Under the pieces are notes generated by a model. It made no database searches, was not told the origin of the DNA, and saw nothing but the letters and a program-made list of their open reading frames with translations. Shown here in pieces: positions 1 to 8,432 of a stretch of 64,000 nt of DNA; the stretch's first letter is position 1; each line of letters opens with the position of its first letter. The translations under genes were made by a program, and so were the position numbers. Source of the DNA: Mesobacillus jeotgali. GTDB taxonomy: Bacteria > Bacillota > Bacilli > Bacillales > Cytobacillaceae. The DNA lies in assembly GCF_014856545.2 (NCBI RefSeq), contig NZ_CP109811.1, positions 552,001 through 616,000 of the forward strand. The letters run 5' to 3'.

Positions 1-387
1 AGGCAACAATGACTCGTAATCGCTTTGCTTAGCGTTTCTAATTAATATATCCATACTTTTTTCTACCCCCGATAATTGTGCTCGTTAGTGAGGAACTGAA
101 TTTTTAAAATCCATTTTACCAGATAATGCTATAAATGATTGATTTTAATTAGCGAATACAATTAAATCTCAACAAAAATCAATGGAGAATATGTTCCATT
201 GATTTTTCCATAGTCAGGAAGTTTAGTAGGGCATGGGAATTAACTATAAATTACCAATAAAATCATGTATCCTAATATTAACAATTACACGGAGGAGTAT
301 GGTTGCCAATATGGCTTATGTAGGTCGGTCTGCAGGGAAGTTTCTTTAGCCTGCTTGGTCATTCCCTCTGCTTCAGAAAAGGAAACA
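1..387. other. Gene-free left edge
   Basis: AT-rich sequence with no supported gene. The only clear element is a terminator-like hairpin at 174-207. The ATG at 265 opens the same frame as the next gene, but it has no ribosome binding site and the extra N-terminus does not look like protein, so the gene is started at 388. Confidence 0.5.
174..207. terminator. Hairpin, probable bidirectional terminator
   Basis: A 13-bp perfect inverted repeat (arms 174-186 and 195-207) has A-rich and T-rich outer ends, so it could stop transcription from either side. It probably ends a gene lying left of the window. Confidence 0.6.
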
Positions 388-924
388 ATGATTATGAACG
401 ATAAAAATAATGTTATGCAGGAAGAACATAATATAAAGGTTTCAGAAGGAAAGGTTGAGATTGTCTACACGAATCCAGGTGCAGGTTGCCTGGTGTCATC
501 TGCGTTATTTGGTACTATGCTTTCCGCCTTTGTTCTGTTTGTTGTAGTGCCTGATTCAGGTTTCGTAAGAGGTTTTATAGGTATTATCATCGGAATGATT
601 GGATTGATATTTACAGGCTCTTTCTTAATCAAGCTCATAAGTGTAATCCTTTCAGGTAAGACATTATTAACGATTGAGTCTGGATTGATGAAAGGCCGTA
701 AAGGCAGTGTGCCAATTAATGAAATAAGAGAGATCAAATGGGGAGGGTCCAGCTTAAAGTATCTTGTGGTCCAAACCTCAAACAATAGCAAAATCAAATT
801 TCCTACTTATAACCTGGTTGGTGAAGAAAAGGTGAACCAGGTTATAAAGGAATATGTGATTCCTCATGCGACACCTGACTTAAAGTTGAATTGGGAAAAG
901 CGCATGGGAGATAAAGAATCCTGA
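388..924 (+). CDS. Small membrane protein with C-terminal PH-like region
   Basis: A 178-residue protein. Two hydrophobic segments (about residues 34-55 and 60-86) are followed by a soluble beta-rich tail of about 90 residues. The tail's alternating hydrophobic pattern and a K-W-G-G turn resemble the bacterial PH-like/YfjD (DUF5381-type) layout; this is a resemblance only. The start at 388 is chosen because AAAAGGA lies 5 bases upstream; the ATG at 394 is an alternative. The gene at 2810-3307 has the same architecture, so the two may be distant paralogues. Function unknown. Confidence 0.7.
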   Translation: MIMNDKNNVMQEEHNIKVSEGKVEIVYTNPGAGCLVSSALFGTMLSAFVLFVVVPDSGFVRGFIGIIIGMIGLIFTGSFLIKLISVILSGKTLLTIESGLMKGRKGSVPINEIREIKWGGSSLKYLVVQTSNNSKIKFPTYNLVGEEKVNQVIKEYVIPHATPDLKLNWEKRMGDKES

Positions 925-1250
925 ATGGGGAGCGAGGGGACGTTATACACCTTTTGGTGAGTGACTTTTGGAAGCGAAAGGTCTGTCCCTCTGCTTCCAC
1001 TTTCTTTCATCTCGCGAGATTAATAGTATTTTAGGACGTACAGTTTTATGGGGGAAACCAGAATATTACTATGCAATGAAGACGGATTGGAAATTTGGAG
1101 GCATATAATAAAACATCATCTCAACTGTAGAGTAATTCTTTAAGAAGAATTTCAATTACGATATATCAATGGTGGAAGATTTCCGGAAGGCCGTCTTACT
1201 ATTATAGCGATTAAATGGCTGGATCACATGTATTGGAAAGCAGTGAGACG
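925..1250. other. Gene-free stretch with a dispersed-repeat relic
   Basis: No supported gene. Around 930-1010 is a member of the dispersed GGGACG/GTCCCT hairpin family seen throughout the window, with a run of bases ending GTCCCTCTGCTTCC. A short open stretch near 1034-1105 could be the tail of a lost gene but cannot be assigned. Confidence 0.4.
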
Positions 1251-2414
1251 ATGAAAGCAATCATTATTGGTGCTGGTATCGGGGGGCTGAGCACAGCCAT
1301 TGCCCTGCGCAAAATCGGGGTGGATGTGATGGTGTTTGAAAGCAAGCCGGAGGTGCGTTTCGCAGGTGCCGGGCTCGGAATTGGAGCGAATGCTGTTCAG
1401 GCATTGCAGCAGCTTGGTGTAGGTGATTCAGTGCTTCGGGAAGGGAAGGTGTTGGATGAGCTTCGCATCCTTACGCCTGCAGGAAAAATCCTGCAGCGGA
1501 CGGACACAGCCGTCATTAGCCAAAAGTATGGACCTGCCAATGTTACGATTGAGAGAGGGAAGCTCCTGGAGTTGCTCATGAGCGCCATAGGTCCGGAGCA
1601 AATTGTCCACACAGGAAAGACTTGTCATCGTTTTGAACAAAATGACTCCGGGGTGAAAGTATGGTTTGAAGATGGATCAACGGAGGAAGGGGATTTGCTG
1701 ATTGGCGCCGACGGTGTATACTCCACCATTCGCGAAACTCTGCTGCCGAACGCAAAACCACGATATGCAGGATACACTTGCTGGAGGGCAGTTGTGAAGG
1801 CCGGACCGGATTTGCGTGATTATGATCCGAATGTATTTATAGAAACTTGGGGACGCAGCGGCCGCTTTGGAGTGGTTCCCTTGCCGGAAAACCGGATCTA
1901 TTGGTACGCATGCGTGAATGCTAAAGCCCGCGATTCCCAATTAAAAGCCTTTACTACCCGGTACTTGATGAAGATTTTTGAAGGCTATCATAATCCGATT
2001 CCTCAAATACTAGAGCAAACCTCCAATCACCAATTGCTCCACCATGATATTTATGATCTGCCGCCAATCCGCCGCTTCGCATTCGAACGCATTGTTTTAC
2101 TCGGAGACGCGGCTCATGCCATGACACCCAACATGGGGCAAGGGGCCGGGCAATCTATTGAAGACGCAGTCATACTGGCTAGCCATTTGAAACGAAATTC
2201 CAATATTAAAGAGGCGTTGGTAGGATATGAACAAGAGCGAACCGTCCGGACCAGGCAAATTACGAATATGTCGAACCGGATTGGAATGGTGGCCCAGTTG
2301 AATGAGCGCGTTACTGTCACTCTTCGTGATGCACTATTCCCGCTTATTCCAAATAGGGTTCTGGAAAAGCAGTTTCAGTTTCTATATAAAGTGGAGCTTG
2401 GTGGATTATTGTAA
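1251..2414 (+). CDS. FAD-dependent monooxygenase (UbiH/salicylate hydroxylase-like)
   Basis: A class A flavoprotein monooxygenase of 387 residues, which would use NAD(P)H and O2 to hydroxylate a small, often aromatic, substrate. The N-terminus carries the FAD-binding Rossmann motif GAGIGGLS. The DG motif (GADGVYS) lies near residue 155, and the second FAD motif (LLGDAAHAMTPNMGQG) near residue 285. The order and length fit the family. The ATG at 1251 is preferred over 1215 because the Rossmann strand begins directly after it; the ribosome binding site is weak. The gene stands alone, so the substrate cannot be inferred. Confidence 0.88.
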   Translation: MKAIIIGAGIGGLSTAIALRKIGVDVMVFESKPEVRFAGAGLGIGANAVQALQQLGVGDSVLREGKVLDELRILTPAGKILQRTDTAVISQKYGPANVTIERGKLLELLMSAIGPEQIVHTGKTCHRFEQNDSGVKVWFEDGSTEEGDLLIGADGVYSTIRETLLPNAKPRYAGYTCWRAVVKAGPDLRDYDPNVFIETWGRSGRFGVVPLPENRIYWYACVNAKARDSQLKAFTTRYLMKIFEGYHNPIPQILEQTSNHQLLHHDIYDLPPIRRFAFERIVLLGDAAHAMTPNMGQGAGQSIEDAVILASHLKRNSNIKEALVGYEQERTVRTRQITNMSNRIGMVAQLNERVTVTLRDALFPLIPNRVLEKQFQFLYKVELGGLL

Positions 2415-2462
2415 AGGATTTGATTTTCGAGACTTAGTAACATGTCATAAGAAGGTGATTCA

Positions 2463-2751
2463 ATGTCTAAGAAAATACTAGGTTATCTATCAGGCATCCT
2501 GGGTGTCGTTACTATTATAGGGATTAATATGGGCGTATTATGCAAAGGACGAAAAAGGTGTCGTTCATCTCGAAGGAAATGAATTGTATGCCAGCATTTT
2601 CTTGATGCTTGCCAGTTTGACTTTGATCTTTGGTTCTATTTCCTTAAGGGCCAGTATTGAAAAGGGCGACAAAATCAGTAAGAAGGCTGTGTTATCGGGT
2701 TTAGCTGTAGCGGGAATTATTTTTTTGTGGAGATTGTCGGTCACTATGTAA
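2463..2751 (+). pseudogene. Frameshifted small membrane protein
   Basis: The ATG at 2463 follows AAGAAGGTGATTCA and opens a hydrophobic N-terminus (MSKKILGYLSGILG). That frame stops after 39 codons in low-complexity arginine-rich sequence. From 2530 the next frame continues sensibly (WAYYAKDEKG...) through a second hydrophobic segment to the TAA at 2749-2751. Together the frames give a two- or three-helix membrane protein of about 95 residues. One extra base near 2529 explains the break. A run of seven T near 2721 may mark a second shift at the C-terminus. It is either a decayed gene or a sequencing error. Confidence 0.65.
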
Positions 2752-2809
2752 GCAAGATAAGGGTAGTGTCATTGAAAAAAAGTATTAACATGATAATAAA
2801 AGGTGATTT

Positions 2810-3307
2810 ATGAAGAGTGTTACATATAGAACGTCGACTATACTGAACCGGATTATATTGACTGGAGGCTTTGTCCTCGTAGGCATTCTTTTAATCTTGG
2901 CGGGACTGAACGAGGGTGAAGCCATTTCCAATAGGATATATTTTATTCTTGCAGGGATTGTTGGGATTCCTTACTTTGGCAGGTATTTCATTTTGTACAT
3001 GATCCTTCTTTTAAGGGATAAGACGATCGTAAGCTACGATGATTACATAATTAAAGTTAAGAACAGGCAATTCAGCCTTCATGAAGTGCAGAAGGTATCA
3101 ATGACAAGCAGCTTCCCTGTAGGATTTCTGTGGATTCATACACCAGCTTATATGATCCTTACTTTCACAGGAGAAAAAGTCTATATTCCAACCTACTATG
3201 CAATGAATAAAAAAGATGAGGGAGAAGTATACGATATTCTAAAACATGTCATCAGCAACAAGAAAAAGGCAGAAAAGGCGTCTGCCCTCGTGTCTCGCAA
3301 AAAGTGA
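2810..3307 (+). CDS. Small membrane protein with PH-like tail
   Basis: A 165-residue protein with two transmembrane helices (about residues 12-32 and 42-66) and a C-terminal cytoplasmic beta-rich region ending in a lysine-rich tail. The start is supported by AAAAGGTGATTT directly upstream. The layout matches the protein at 388-924 and recalls the YfjD/DUF5381 type of Bacillus small membrane proteins. It lies between a frameshifted small membrane gene and another multi-helix protein, so this end of the window is a cluster of uncharacterised membrane genes. No function can be assigned. Confidence 0.72.
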   Translation: MKSVTYRTSTILNRIILTGGFVLVGILLILAGLNEGEAISNRIYFILAGIVGIPYFGRYFILYMILLLRDKTIVSYDDYIIKVKNRQFSLHEVQKVSMTSSFPVGFLWIHTPAYMILTFTGEKVYIPTYYAMNKKDEGEVYDILKHVISNKKKAEKASALVSRKK

Positions 3308-3371
3308 AAAAAAAAGCGTTGGCATAGGAATGTTTGCCTCTGTTAAAAATTTTGACAGAAAGGAGCTTGCG

Positions 3372-4031
3372 ATGAAGACGGTGAAAACCAAGTCAGGACA
3401 TACAACTCAAGAAGAGATGCAAAAAAAATTCCGATTTGTAACTGTTGCATTTTGCATAATCAGTCTTTTTATTTCTTTAATAAATATACAGTCAATTACA
3501 ATCCTGCCAAGCTGGTTGAATATAAGTCTTATCATTCTATTAATCTGTTCGATTGCGCTCTTTGGCTATGGATTATTTTTTTCGAGAAAGTATATATCCT
3601 GGGTTAAGGGAGGACTTCATTTCTTCTTTTTCCTCCTTGTCATAAGCTTTCAACTACTCCTGACATCAAACGGCATGTATACAATCGGGGTCAGGGAAGG
3701 CCAAATCGTCGAGGAAGTAAACTTCTCTCAGTTGACTCTCCTTCTCTATCTGGCAAGTGCTGTCATTCTATTAGTATTATCTCTATTCATCTCTTCCCCA
3801 AAATTGAGGAGAATGGATGGTTACAAGGCATATGTGACGGGAACCATTTTAGCCGTGGTTATGATTGCGATCATATTTATTGCTCTTAATGTTATAAGAG
3901 GTACATTCTTCACCCATCCAGATAAGGTTAAAGAGTCTTATGAGTTTTTTATAGGCTCTGTCCTGGCACTTTTTCCAGCTACAGCATTAGGTGTTAGTAT
4001 AATCCGTGTGAAAAAGCACGGCATTGAATAA
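3372..4031 (+). CDS. Multi-pass membrane protein, unknown
   Basis: A 219-residue protein. About five or six hydrophobic helices follow a charged N-terminus of about 20 residues; a charged loop near residue 105 (VREGQIVEEVNFS) separates two halves. The start at 3372 has AGAAAGGAG seven bases upstream. The frame is open back to 3246, but that part overlaps the preceding gene and lacks a ribosome binding site. I do not recognise a family. It is followed 17 bases later by a GNAT gene on the same strand, so co-transcription is possible. Confidence 0.7.
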   Translation: MKTVKTKSGHTTQEEMQKKFRFVTVAFCIISLFISLINIQSITILPSWLNISLIILLICSIALFGYGLFFSRKYISWVKGGLHFFFFLLVISFQLLLTSNGMYTIGVREGQIVEEVNFSQLTLLLYLASAVILLVLSLFISSPKLRRMDGYKAYVTGTILAVVMIAIIFIALNVIRGTFFTHPDKVKESYEFFIGSVLALFPATALGVSIIRVKKHGIE

Positions 4032-4048
4032 TTAGGGAGAGGTGCAAA

Positions 4049-4489
4049 ATGAAATTCCGCATTACGGAAGAAGTAAACGAAAGTAAAAAAAGCCATGTTA
4101 ATCAGAAACTTTATGAATATAATTTAAGCCATTTTCCTGAAGATTTAAGAGGAAGATACCGAGAAGTGAATTTCTTTTTACTAGATGAAGATGAGAATGT
4201 TCGTGGCGGCATTTTGGGAGAGATATGTTGGAATTGGCTGGAAATACATACGCTTATGGTTGATGAAGACCTCCGTGGCTTAGGATATGGTACTAAATTG
4301 TTAGTAGAAATGGAACAAATCGCCATAGAGAGTGATTGTGATTTTATAAAGGTGGATACTCTGAGCTTTCAGGCGCTGGATTTTTATCAAAGTAATGGTT
4401 ATACCGTTTACGGTACATTGGACAATGTGGGAAGAGATTTCAAGCATTTCTATTTAAAGAAGGATCTCATAAGAGGAGAATCATTGTGA
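4049..4489 (+). CDS. GNAT N-acetyltransferase
   Basis: A 146-residue GNAT-fold enzyme that would transfer an acetyl group from acetyl-CoA to an amine. Motif A, the acetyl-CoA pyrophosphate loop, reads RGLGYGTKLL near residue 75. The family's C-terminal pattern (ALDFYQSNGY) appears near residue 110. The start has GAGAGGTG upstream. Its stop overlaps the GTG start of the next GNAT gene (GTGA), so the two are translationally coupled. The substrate is unknown. Confidence 0.87.
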   Translation: MKFRITEEVNESKKSHVNQKLYEYNLSHFPEDLRGRYREVNFFLLDEDENVRGGILGEICWNWLEIHTLMVDEDLRGLGYGTKLLVEMEQIAIESDCDFIKVDTLSFQALDFYQSNGYTVYGTLDNVGRDFKHFYLKKDLIRGESL

Positions 4490-4911
4490 ATATAGTAGAG
4501 GCACAGATAACGGATTTAGACGCGATTGTACAAGTAGACCGTCAAGTTATAGGGAATACTAGCAGAAAAGTTTTCATTGAGAAAGCCATTAAGCAAGGAC
4601 GTTGTATTCTAGTGAATGAAGATGGGGATGTTGCGGGATTTTTGATCTATGATACTCATTTTTTTGAATGTACTTTTATATCCTTGATTATTGTATCTCC
4701 CGCAAAGAGACGAAAGGGGTATGCAAGTCAAATGATGAATTATCTGGTTCGTACTTCTCTTACTGAAAAAATTTTCTCGTCTACGAACCGTTCTAACGAG
4801 AGCATGCAGAAAGTATTTAAAGCGAATGGATTTATTCAGAGTGGTATCGTCGAAAACCTGGATGAAGGCGACCCGGAGATCATCTACTTTAAATCAAAAA
4901 GTCTATCATAG
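4486..4911 (+). CDS. GNAT N-acetyltransferase, coupled to the upstream gene
   Basis: A 141-residue GNAT protein starting at a GTG that overlaps the previous stop codon, with AGAGGAGAA upstream. The acetyl-CoA loop is the RRKGYAS stretch near residue 75, after a VSPAKRRKG beta-4/alpha-3 turn. The C-terminal NGF segment (FKANGF) is the usual GNAT end. The sequence differs clearly from its neighbour, so the pair is a two-gene acetyltransferase operon rather than a tandem duplication. Substrate unknown. Confidence 0.85.
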   Translation: MNIVEAQITDLDAIVQVDRQVIGNTSRKVFIEKAIKQGRCILVNEDGDVAGFLIYDTHFFECTFISLIIVSPAKRRKGYASQMMNYLVRTSLTEKIFSSTNRSNESMQKVFKANGFIQSGIVENLDEGDPEIIYFKSKSLS

Positions 4912-4912
4912 G

Positions 4913-4996
4913 AGCATGGGGCGTACCAGAAATTGTCTTAGGGTAAATTTGTGAAACCTTGAGACGACAGAACCGTCCCTCTGTCTCTCTGTCTCG
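4913..4996. repeat. Dispersed GGGACG/CCGTCCC hairpin repeat
   Basis: Begins GAGCATGGGGCGTACC and ends in an imperfect hairpin built on GAGAC...ACCGTCCCTCTGTCTC. It is one of at least ten related intergenic elements in the window and may double as a terminator for the GNAT pair. Confidence 0.5.
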
Positions 4997-5022
4997 TTTA
5001 TGCATTCTTCAATAGAAGCAAT

Positions 5023-5354
5023 TTACGTCAAGTATGCAAAATAGATGTATCCAACGATTAAAACCAATATTATTACGGTGATGCTTCTCCTTCTGCTTTG
5101 CCGCCAATTTAATATGCTTAGATAAATCAAGCTGACGAGGATCAAGATCACACTTAAACCCATGATTACTTTATTTAGGAAAATAACTGAAATTACAAGT
5201 AAAACTTGCCCAAATACAAAAATCCGGTTTCAAATACCAACTCTTTTTTAAACGTTTTCTTATCCTTTTGATCTAGCTTCTTATATTTTTTTGATATAAA
5301 TAAGATCACTAAAATCAAGTATACTAGCGTTACTGCGATTTTGATCAAGAACAT
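5023..5354 (-). pseudogene. Frameshifted small membrane protein
   Basis: On the minus strand an ATG at 5354, preceded by TAAGGGGAAAAAC, opens a frame with one transmembrane helix and a lysine-rich segment, but it stops after 54 codons. Just before that stop another frame takes over (GQVLLVISVIFLNK...) and runs through two further hydrophobic segments to a TAA at 5023-5025. The joined product would be about 110 residues with three helices. One indel near 5195 accounts for the break. This is a decayed gene or an assembly error. Confidence 0.62.
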
Positions 5355-5433
5355 GTTTTTCCCCTTAATTTACAAGTTTTCTTTGGATAAGGCTATTCTG
5401 CAGGAAGTGAGTTTTTTCTCAGATGATGATTAA

Positions 5434-5610
5434 TCATAATGAGGGACGATTCTCTCTCTTTTCTGCAAATAACAAAAATAGTGTTGCTAAAGGGCCTAAT
5501 AAAAGAGAAAGCAAAAACCAGTTTAATCCGGTCCGATTCTTTCCTTGTGCAAGCCCAGCATTTATTAATGCCAAGGTACCCCAGCCAACAAAATATTGAT
5601 TATCCATCAT
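5434..5610 (-). CDS. Small membrane protein, 58 aa
   Basis: A short minus-strand gene with a strong ribosome binding site (GGAGG, six bases before the ATG at 5610). The protein begins MMDNQYFVGWGTLALINAG and has a conserved-looking hydrophobic core (WFLLSLLLGPLATLFLL) with a charged C-terminus. I recognise the general type as a short Bacillus membrane protein often labelled hypothetical; function unknown. The plus-strand frame over the same bases has no ribosome binding site and is rejected. The frameshifted gene at 5023-5354 lies 79 bases downstream on the same strand. Confidence 0.7.
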   Translation of the reverse strand: MMDNQYFVGWGTLALINAGLAQGKNRTGLNWFLLSLLLGPLATLFLLFAEKRENRPSL

Positions 5611-5947
5611 CTTTCGCCTCCGGTTTATTAAAGCTTATAAACATTCAAGTGAACTAAGCAGCTGTTTGAATTTTCTACTCTCTATATAACAATTATACTA
5701 TCTTTCAACTAATAATTGGGAATGGGATAAGGAAATATTAGGAAGTGTTTTAGAGGAAATCCACTGTACTACTCTATCACTTTTTAAAAGGCAGGTAAGT
5801 AGCATCATACGCGGCAGACCCCGCCCCTCCGGCCATTTTGAGGATATGCGCCACTTATGCTTTAATTCAGTTTTCCCTTGGCCCTTAGAAATTTCATGTT
5901 GATTTAAACTAAGTCATTAACCAAGTTCAACGAAATGAAGTGATAAA
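5611..5947. other. Gene-free stretch
   Basis: AT-rich sequence around 5640-5760, then a GC-richer patch near 5812-5845. I see no gene, clear hairpin or repeat. It separates divergent genes, so promoters for both are expected here. Confidence 0.4.
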
Positions 5948-6595
5948 ATGAACCTTAAAATACAAATTCCCTTTTTTGTAGTTGGTCTTATCCTTTTTAG
6001 TTACGGTATAGCTGTGGCAATCAAGGTTAAGTACTTAGGGGTCCACCCCTGGGATGTATTGAATATTGCATTTTATGATAAGTTTGGTTTAACCATTGGA
6101 ACATGGAACGTGATCTTCGGTATCATGTTAGTTCTTGTAACACTTTTGATTGATCGTACTTATGTTAATATTGGTACCTTTATTAATGCGCTGATGGTTG
6201 GCCCAATGGTTGACTTTTTTCTCTGGCTGGATGTTTTGCCCCAGGCTTCCATGCTCGTGTTTGATGTTTTGGTGTTGCTGCTTGGTATTGTAATCATGGG
6301 TATTGGTGGAGGGATGTATAATGCTGCTCGAATCGGATCGGGGCCAAGAGATGGATTCATGCTTGCGATTTCAGCTAAGGTCGGCTATTCAATCAGCAAA
6401 GTGCGAATAATTGTTGAGAGTATTGTGCTGGTGGTTGCCCTATTACTGGGCGGGCCGGTTTTTATTTTCACCTTTATTTATACCTTTATCCAGAGTCCTA
6501 TTTTCCAGGCTGCGTACAAGGTCTGTACAAGATGGATTGAAAAGTTATCTAGCTTAATAAACAAAAAAATGATTTCTATGTCGCCTGAACGATGA
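5948..6595 (+). CDS. yczE: YczE/YyaS-type membrane protein
   Basis: A 215-residue integral membrane protein with about five helices. Family hallmarks are the early G-V-H-P-W-D segment (near residue 32), the GTWNV turn, and the glycine-rich stretch GIGGGMYNAARIGSGPRDG near residue 120 that precedes helix four. B. subtilis YczE is required for bacillaene/surfactin-related physiology, but its biochemical role is unclear. The ATG follows AATGAAGTGATAAA. It is a single gene closed by a strong terminator. Confidence 0.82.
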   Translation: MNLKIQIPFFVVGLILFSYGIAVAIKVKYLGVHPWDVLNIAFYDKFGLTIGTWNVIFGIMLVLVTLLIDRTYVNIGTFINALMVGPMVDFFLWLDVLPQASMLVFDVLVLLLGIVIMGIGGGMYNAARIGSGPRDGFMLAISAKVGYSISKVRIIVESIVLVVALLLGGPVFIFTFIYTFIQSPIFQAAYKVCTRWIEKLSSLINKKMISMSPER

Positions 6596-6620
6596 AAATA
6601 AAAGGAAAATAAAAGTTGAG

Positions 6621-6655
6621 GAAGCATAGGGGTGTTGAACCCTATGCTTTTTTGC
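6621..6655 (+). terminator. Intrinsic terminator after yczE
   Basis: GCATAGGG and CCCTATGC arms with an 8-base loop, followed by TTTTTT. Confidence 0.85.
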
Positions 6656-6779
6656 CTTGGGAAATAGGGGGGATTAATCTGTTGAAATATGAAAATCATG
6701 GAACGGCATACCGACCCTCCTATCCCGGTCTCCACATTTCTACCATAAACCCTATATTGATAGTATATAGTATTTAATG

Positions 6780-6795
6780 ATACACTCGAGGGTAT
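6780..6795. promoter_or_regulatory. Palindrome upstream of the copper operon
   Basis: A 16-bp near-perfect palindrome centred on CTCGAG (ATACACTCGAGGGTAT; seven of eight pairs match). It lies 20 bases before the start of ycnJ. In B. subtilis this operon is repressed by the copper sensor YcnK, so a repressor site here is plausible; the match to a known operator was not tested. Confidence 0.4.
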
Positions 6796-6815
6796 GTGGG
6801 TTTTAAAAAAGGTAG

Positions 6816-8414
6816 GTGATATTTATACTTAGCAAGCGTACTGCCATTAGTCATTCTTTTATTCTATTTGCTCTTATTTTTATATTTTTAGTTCCGCAAG
6901 AAGCCTGTGCCCATGCGACGCTGAAGATGGCTGATCCTGCGCCTGATAGTGAATGGGAAGAATCCCCGAAAGAGGTTGTTCTGACATTTGATGAAAGACT
7001 TGAAGACGAACTCTATTCGATTAAGGTTTTTAATGAAAATGGGGAAAGAATCGTCAATGCGAAGCCGGAGATGAGCAAGGATCAAACCTCCATAAAGCAG
7101 CCTTTGCCTGATTTGCCTGACGGGAATTATGTTATATCCTATAATGTCATTTCGGCTGACGGCCACCCGATCAGGAGCTCCTATGTCATTTCTGTAGGAG
7201 AAGAAACGGTCTTCCAAAGGGATATTAACCAGCAGGTTCAAGAAACACAAAAGAGCTCAGCTGGTGTAAATGCGATCAAGTCAGCGGTGAGGATGCTGTT
7301 TTATATGGCATTGATCCTGATAACTGGCTGGATTGTGTGGGGTACCGTCTATTCTTTAAAAGAAGAGATGAAGCCAACCTTCAGACGGAGGACATTTCAA
7401 TTACAAACTGCGCTGTTCCTCACAACGGTGGGAGTGGGAGTACTCCAACTCTTGGAATTACTTGATCGCAGGACTCTGACTGAAGTGGTATCTATTTTAA
7501 CAGGAACAACAGTAGGTATATCTTTGGTCGCTTCTGTGCTGCTGTCTCTATTAGGCTTTTTCGTCTTACTTCGTTATAAGTGGATTGATTTAGTGTGGGT
7601 ATTTTTGATTCTGTCGGTCAAGACTTTTAACGGACATGCTGCAGCGTTTGAATCGGAAATCCGCTCCATGTCACTTGAACTGGCTTTCATCCATTTACTT
7701 TCAGCCGCTGTTTGGGCAGGCGGCCTGATGTACATCCTAACTTACTGGAAAAAGCAGAAGGAACATATTAGACAATTCCTTCCCTTCTTTTCGCAAGCGG
7801 CCTTAATCAGCATGGTCATGCTGTTATTAACGGGGTCAACTTACACGGTAATCTTTGTGCCAGAACTCGATTATCTGCTTCAAACACTATGGGGAAAGCT
7901 GCTCATAACGAAAGTGGCCTTGGTCACAATTGTCTTCGGAATTGGTGCCATTTTACGGTATAAGTTGAAAAAGAAAAAAGAAGACTCTATCAGCAGATTG
8001 GTGAAATTCGACTTCAGTTTGATGCTGATCATTTTGGGGATCGTCGGTGTGATGACCTATATGAATCCACTTCCGGAAAATGAGCCTTTGGAATGGGAAA
8101 ATGAAGATCAGCACATCGAATTCACAACATCGATCTCACCGAAGACCCCAGGCTACAATCATTTTAAAGTGACAGCAAACACGCTTGAAGAAGACGTAGA
8201 GATTAAACGGGTTGAGCTATTCTTGATTTATAGAGACAACCTTGAAATCGAGCCGATCCCAGTTCCTTTTTCCGAAATACAACAGTCAGATCATGTTCAA
8301 TTCAAGGTTAATGGTTCGTATCTGCCAATTGAAGGAAACTGGACTGTGGAGCTTAGAATACTAGATTCTGAGGACAATGAGAAGGTATATCATAAGGAAT
8401 TCATTGTTTATTAA
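6816..8414 (+). CDS. ycnJ: CopC-CopD fusion, copper uptake protein YcnJ
   Basis: A 532-residue protein. Residues 1-32 form a signal peptide ending AHA. Residues 33-125 are a CopC domain, starting with the metal-ligand histidine after cleavage (HATLKMADPAP) and holding the second-site motif SADGHPI. Residues about 150-420 are a CopD membrane domain with eight helices. Residues 440-532 form an extracellular YtkA/FixH-like beta domain. YcnJ imports copper in B. subtilis. A GTG at 6816 is used as start, but the GGTAGGTGAT around it could itself be a ribosome binding site for a non-standard start a few codons later. It forms an operon with ycnI. Confidence 0.9.
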   Translation: MIFILSKRTAISHSFILFALIFIFLVPQEACAHATLKMADPAPDSEWEESPKEVVLTFDERLEDELYSIKVFNENGERIVNAKPEMSKDQTSIKQPLPDLPDGNYVISYNVISADGHPIRSSYVISVGEETVFQRDINQQVQETQKSSAGVNAIKSAVRMLFYMALILITGWIVWGTVYSLKEEMKPTFRRRTFQLQTALFLTTVGVGVLQLLELLDRRTLTEVVSILTGTTVGISLVASVLLSLLGFFVLLRYKWIDLVWVFLILSVKTFNGHAAAFESEIRSMSLELAFIHLLSAAVWAGGLMYILTYWKKQKEHIRQFLPFFSQAALISMVMLLLTGSTYTVIFVPELDYLLQTLWGKLLITKVALVTIVFGIGAILRYKLKKKKEDSISRLVKFDFSLMLIILGIVGVMTYMNPLPENEPLEWENEDQHIEFTTSISPKTPGYNHFKVTANTLEEDVEIKRVELFLIYRDNLEIEPIPVPFSEIQQSDHVQFKVNGSYLPIEGNWTVELRILDSEDNEKVYHKEFIVY

Positions 8415-8432
8415 AAATGAGGAGATTTTCAC

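Noticed and set aside
5439..5657. A 72-codon plus-strand frame
   Set aside because: The opposite strand has a strong GGAGG site and a membrane-protein pattern, which better explains the same bases.
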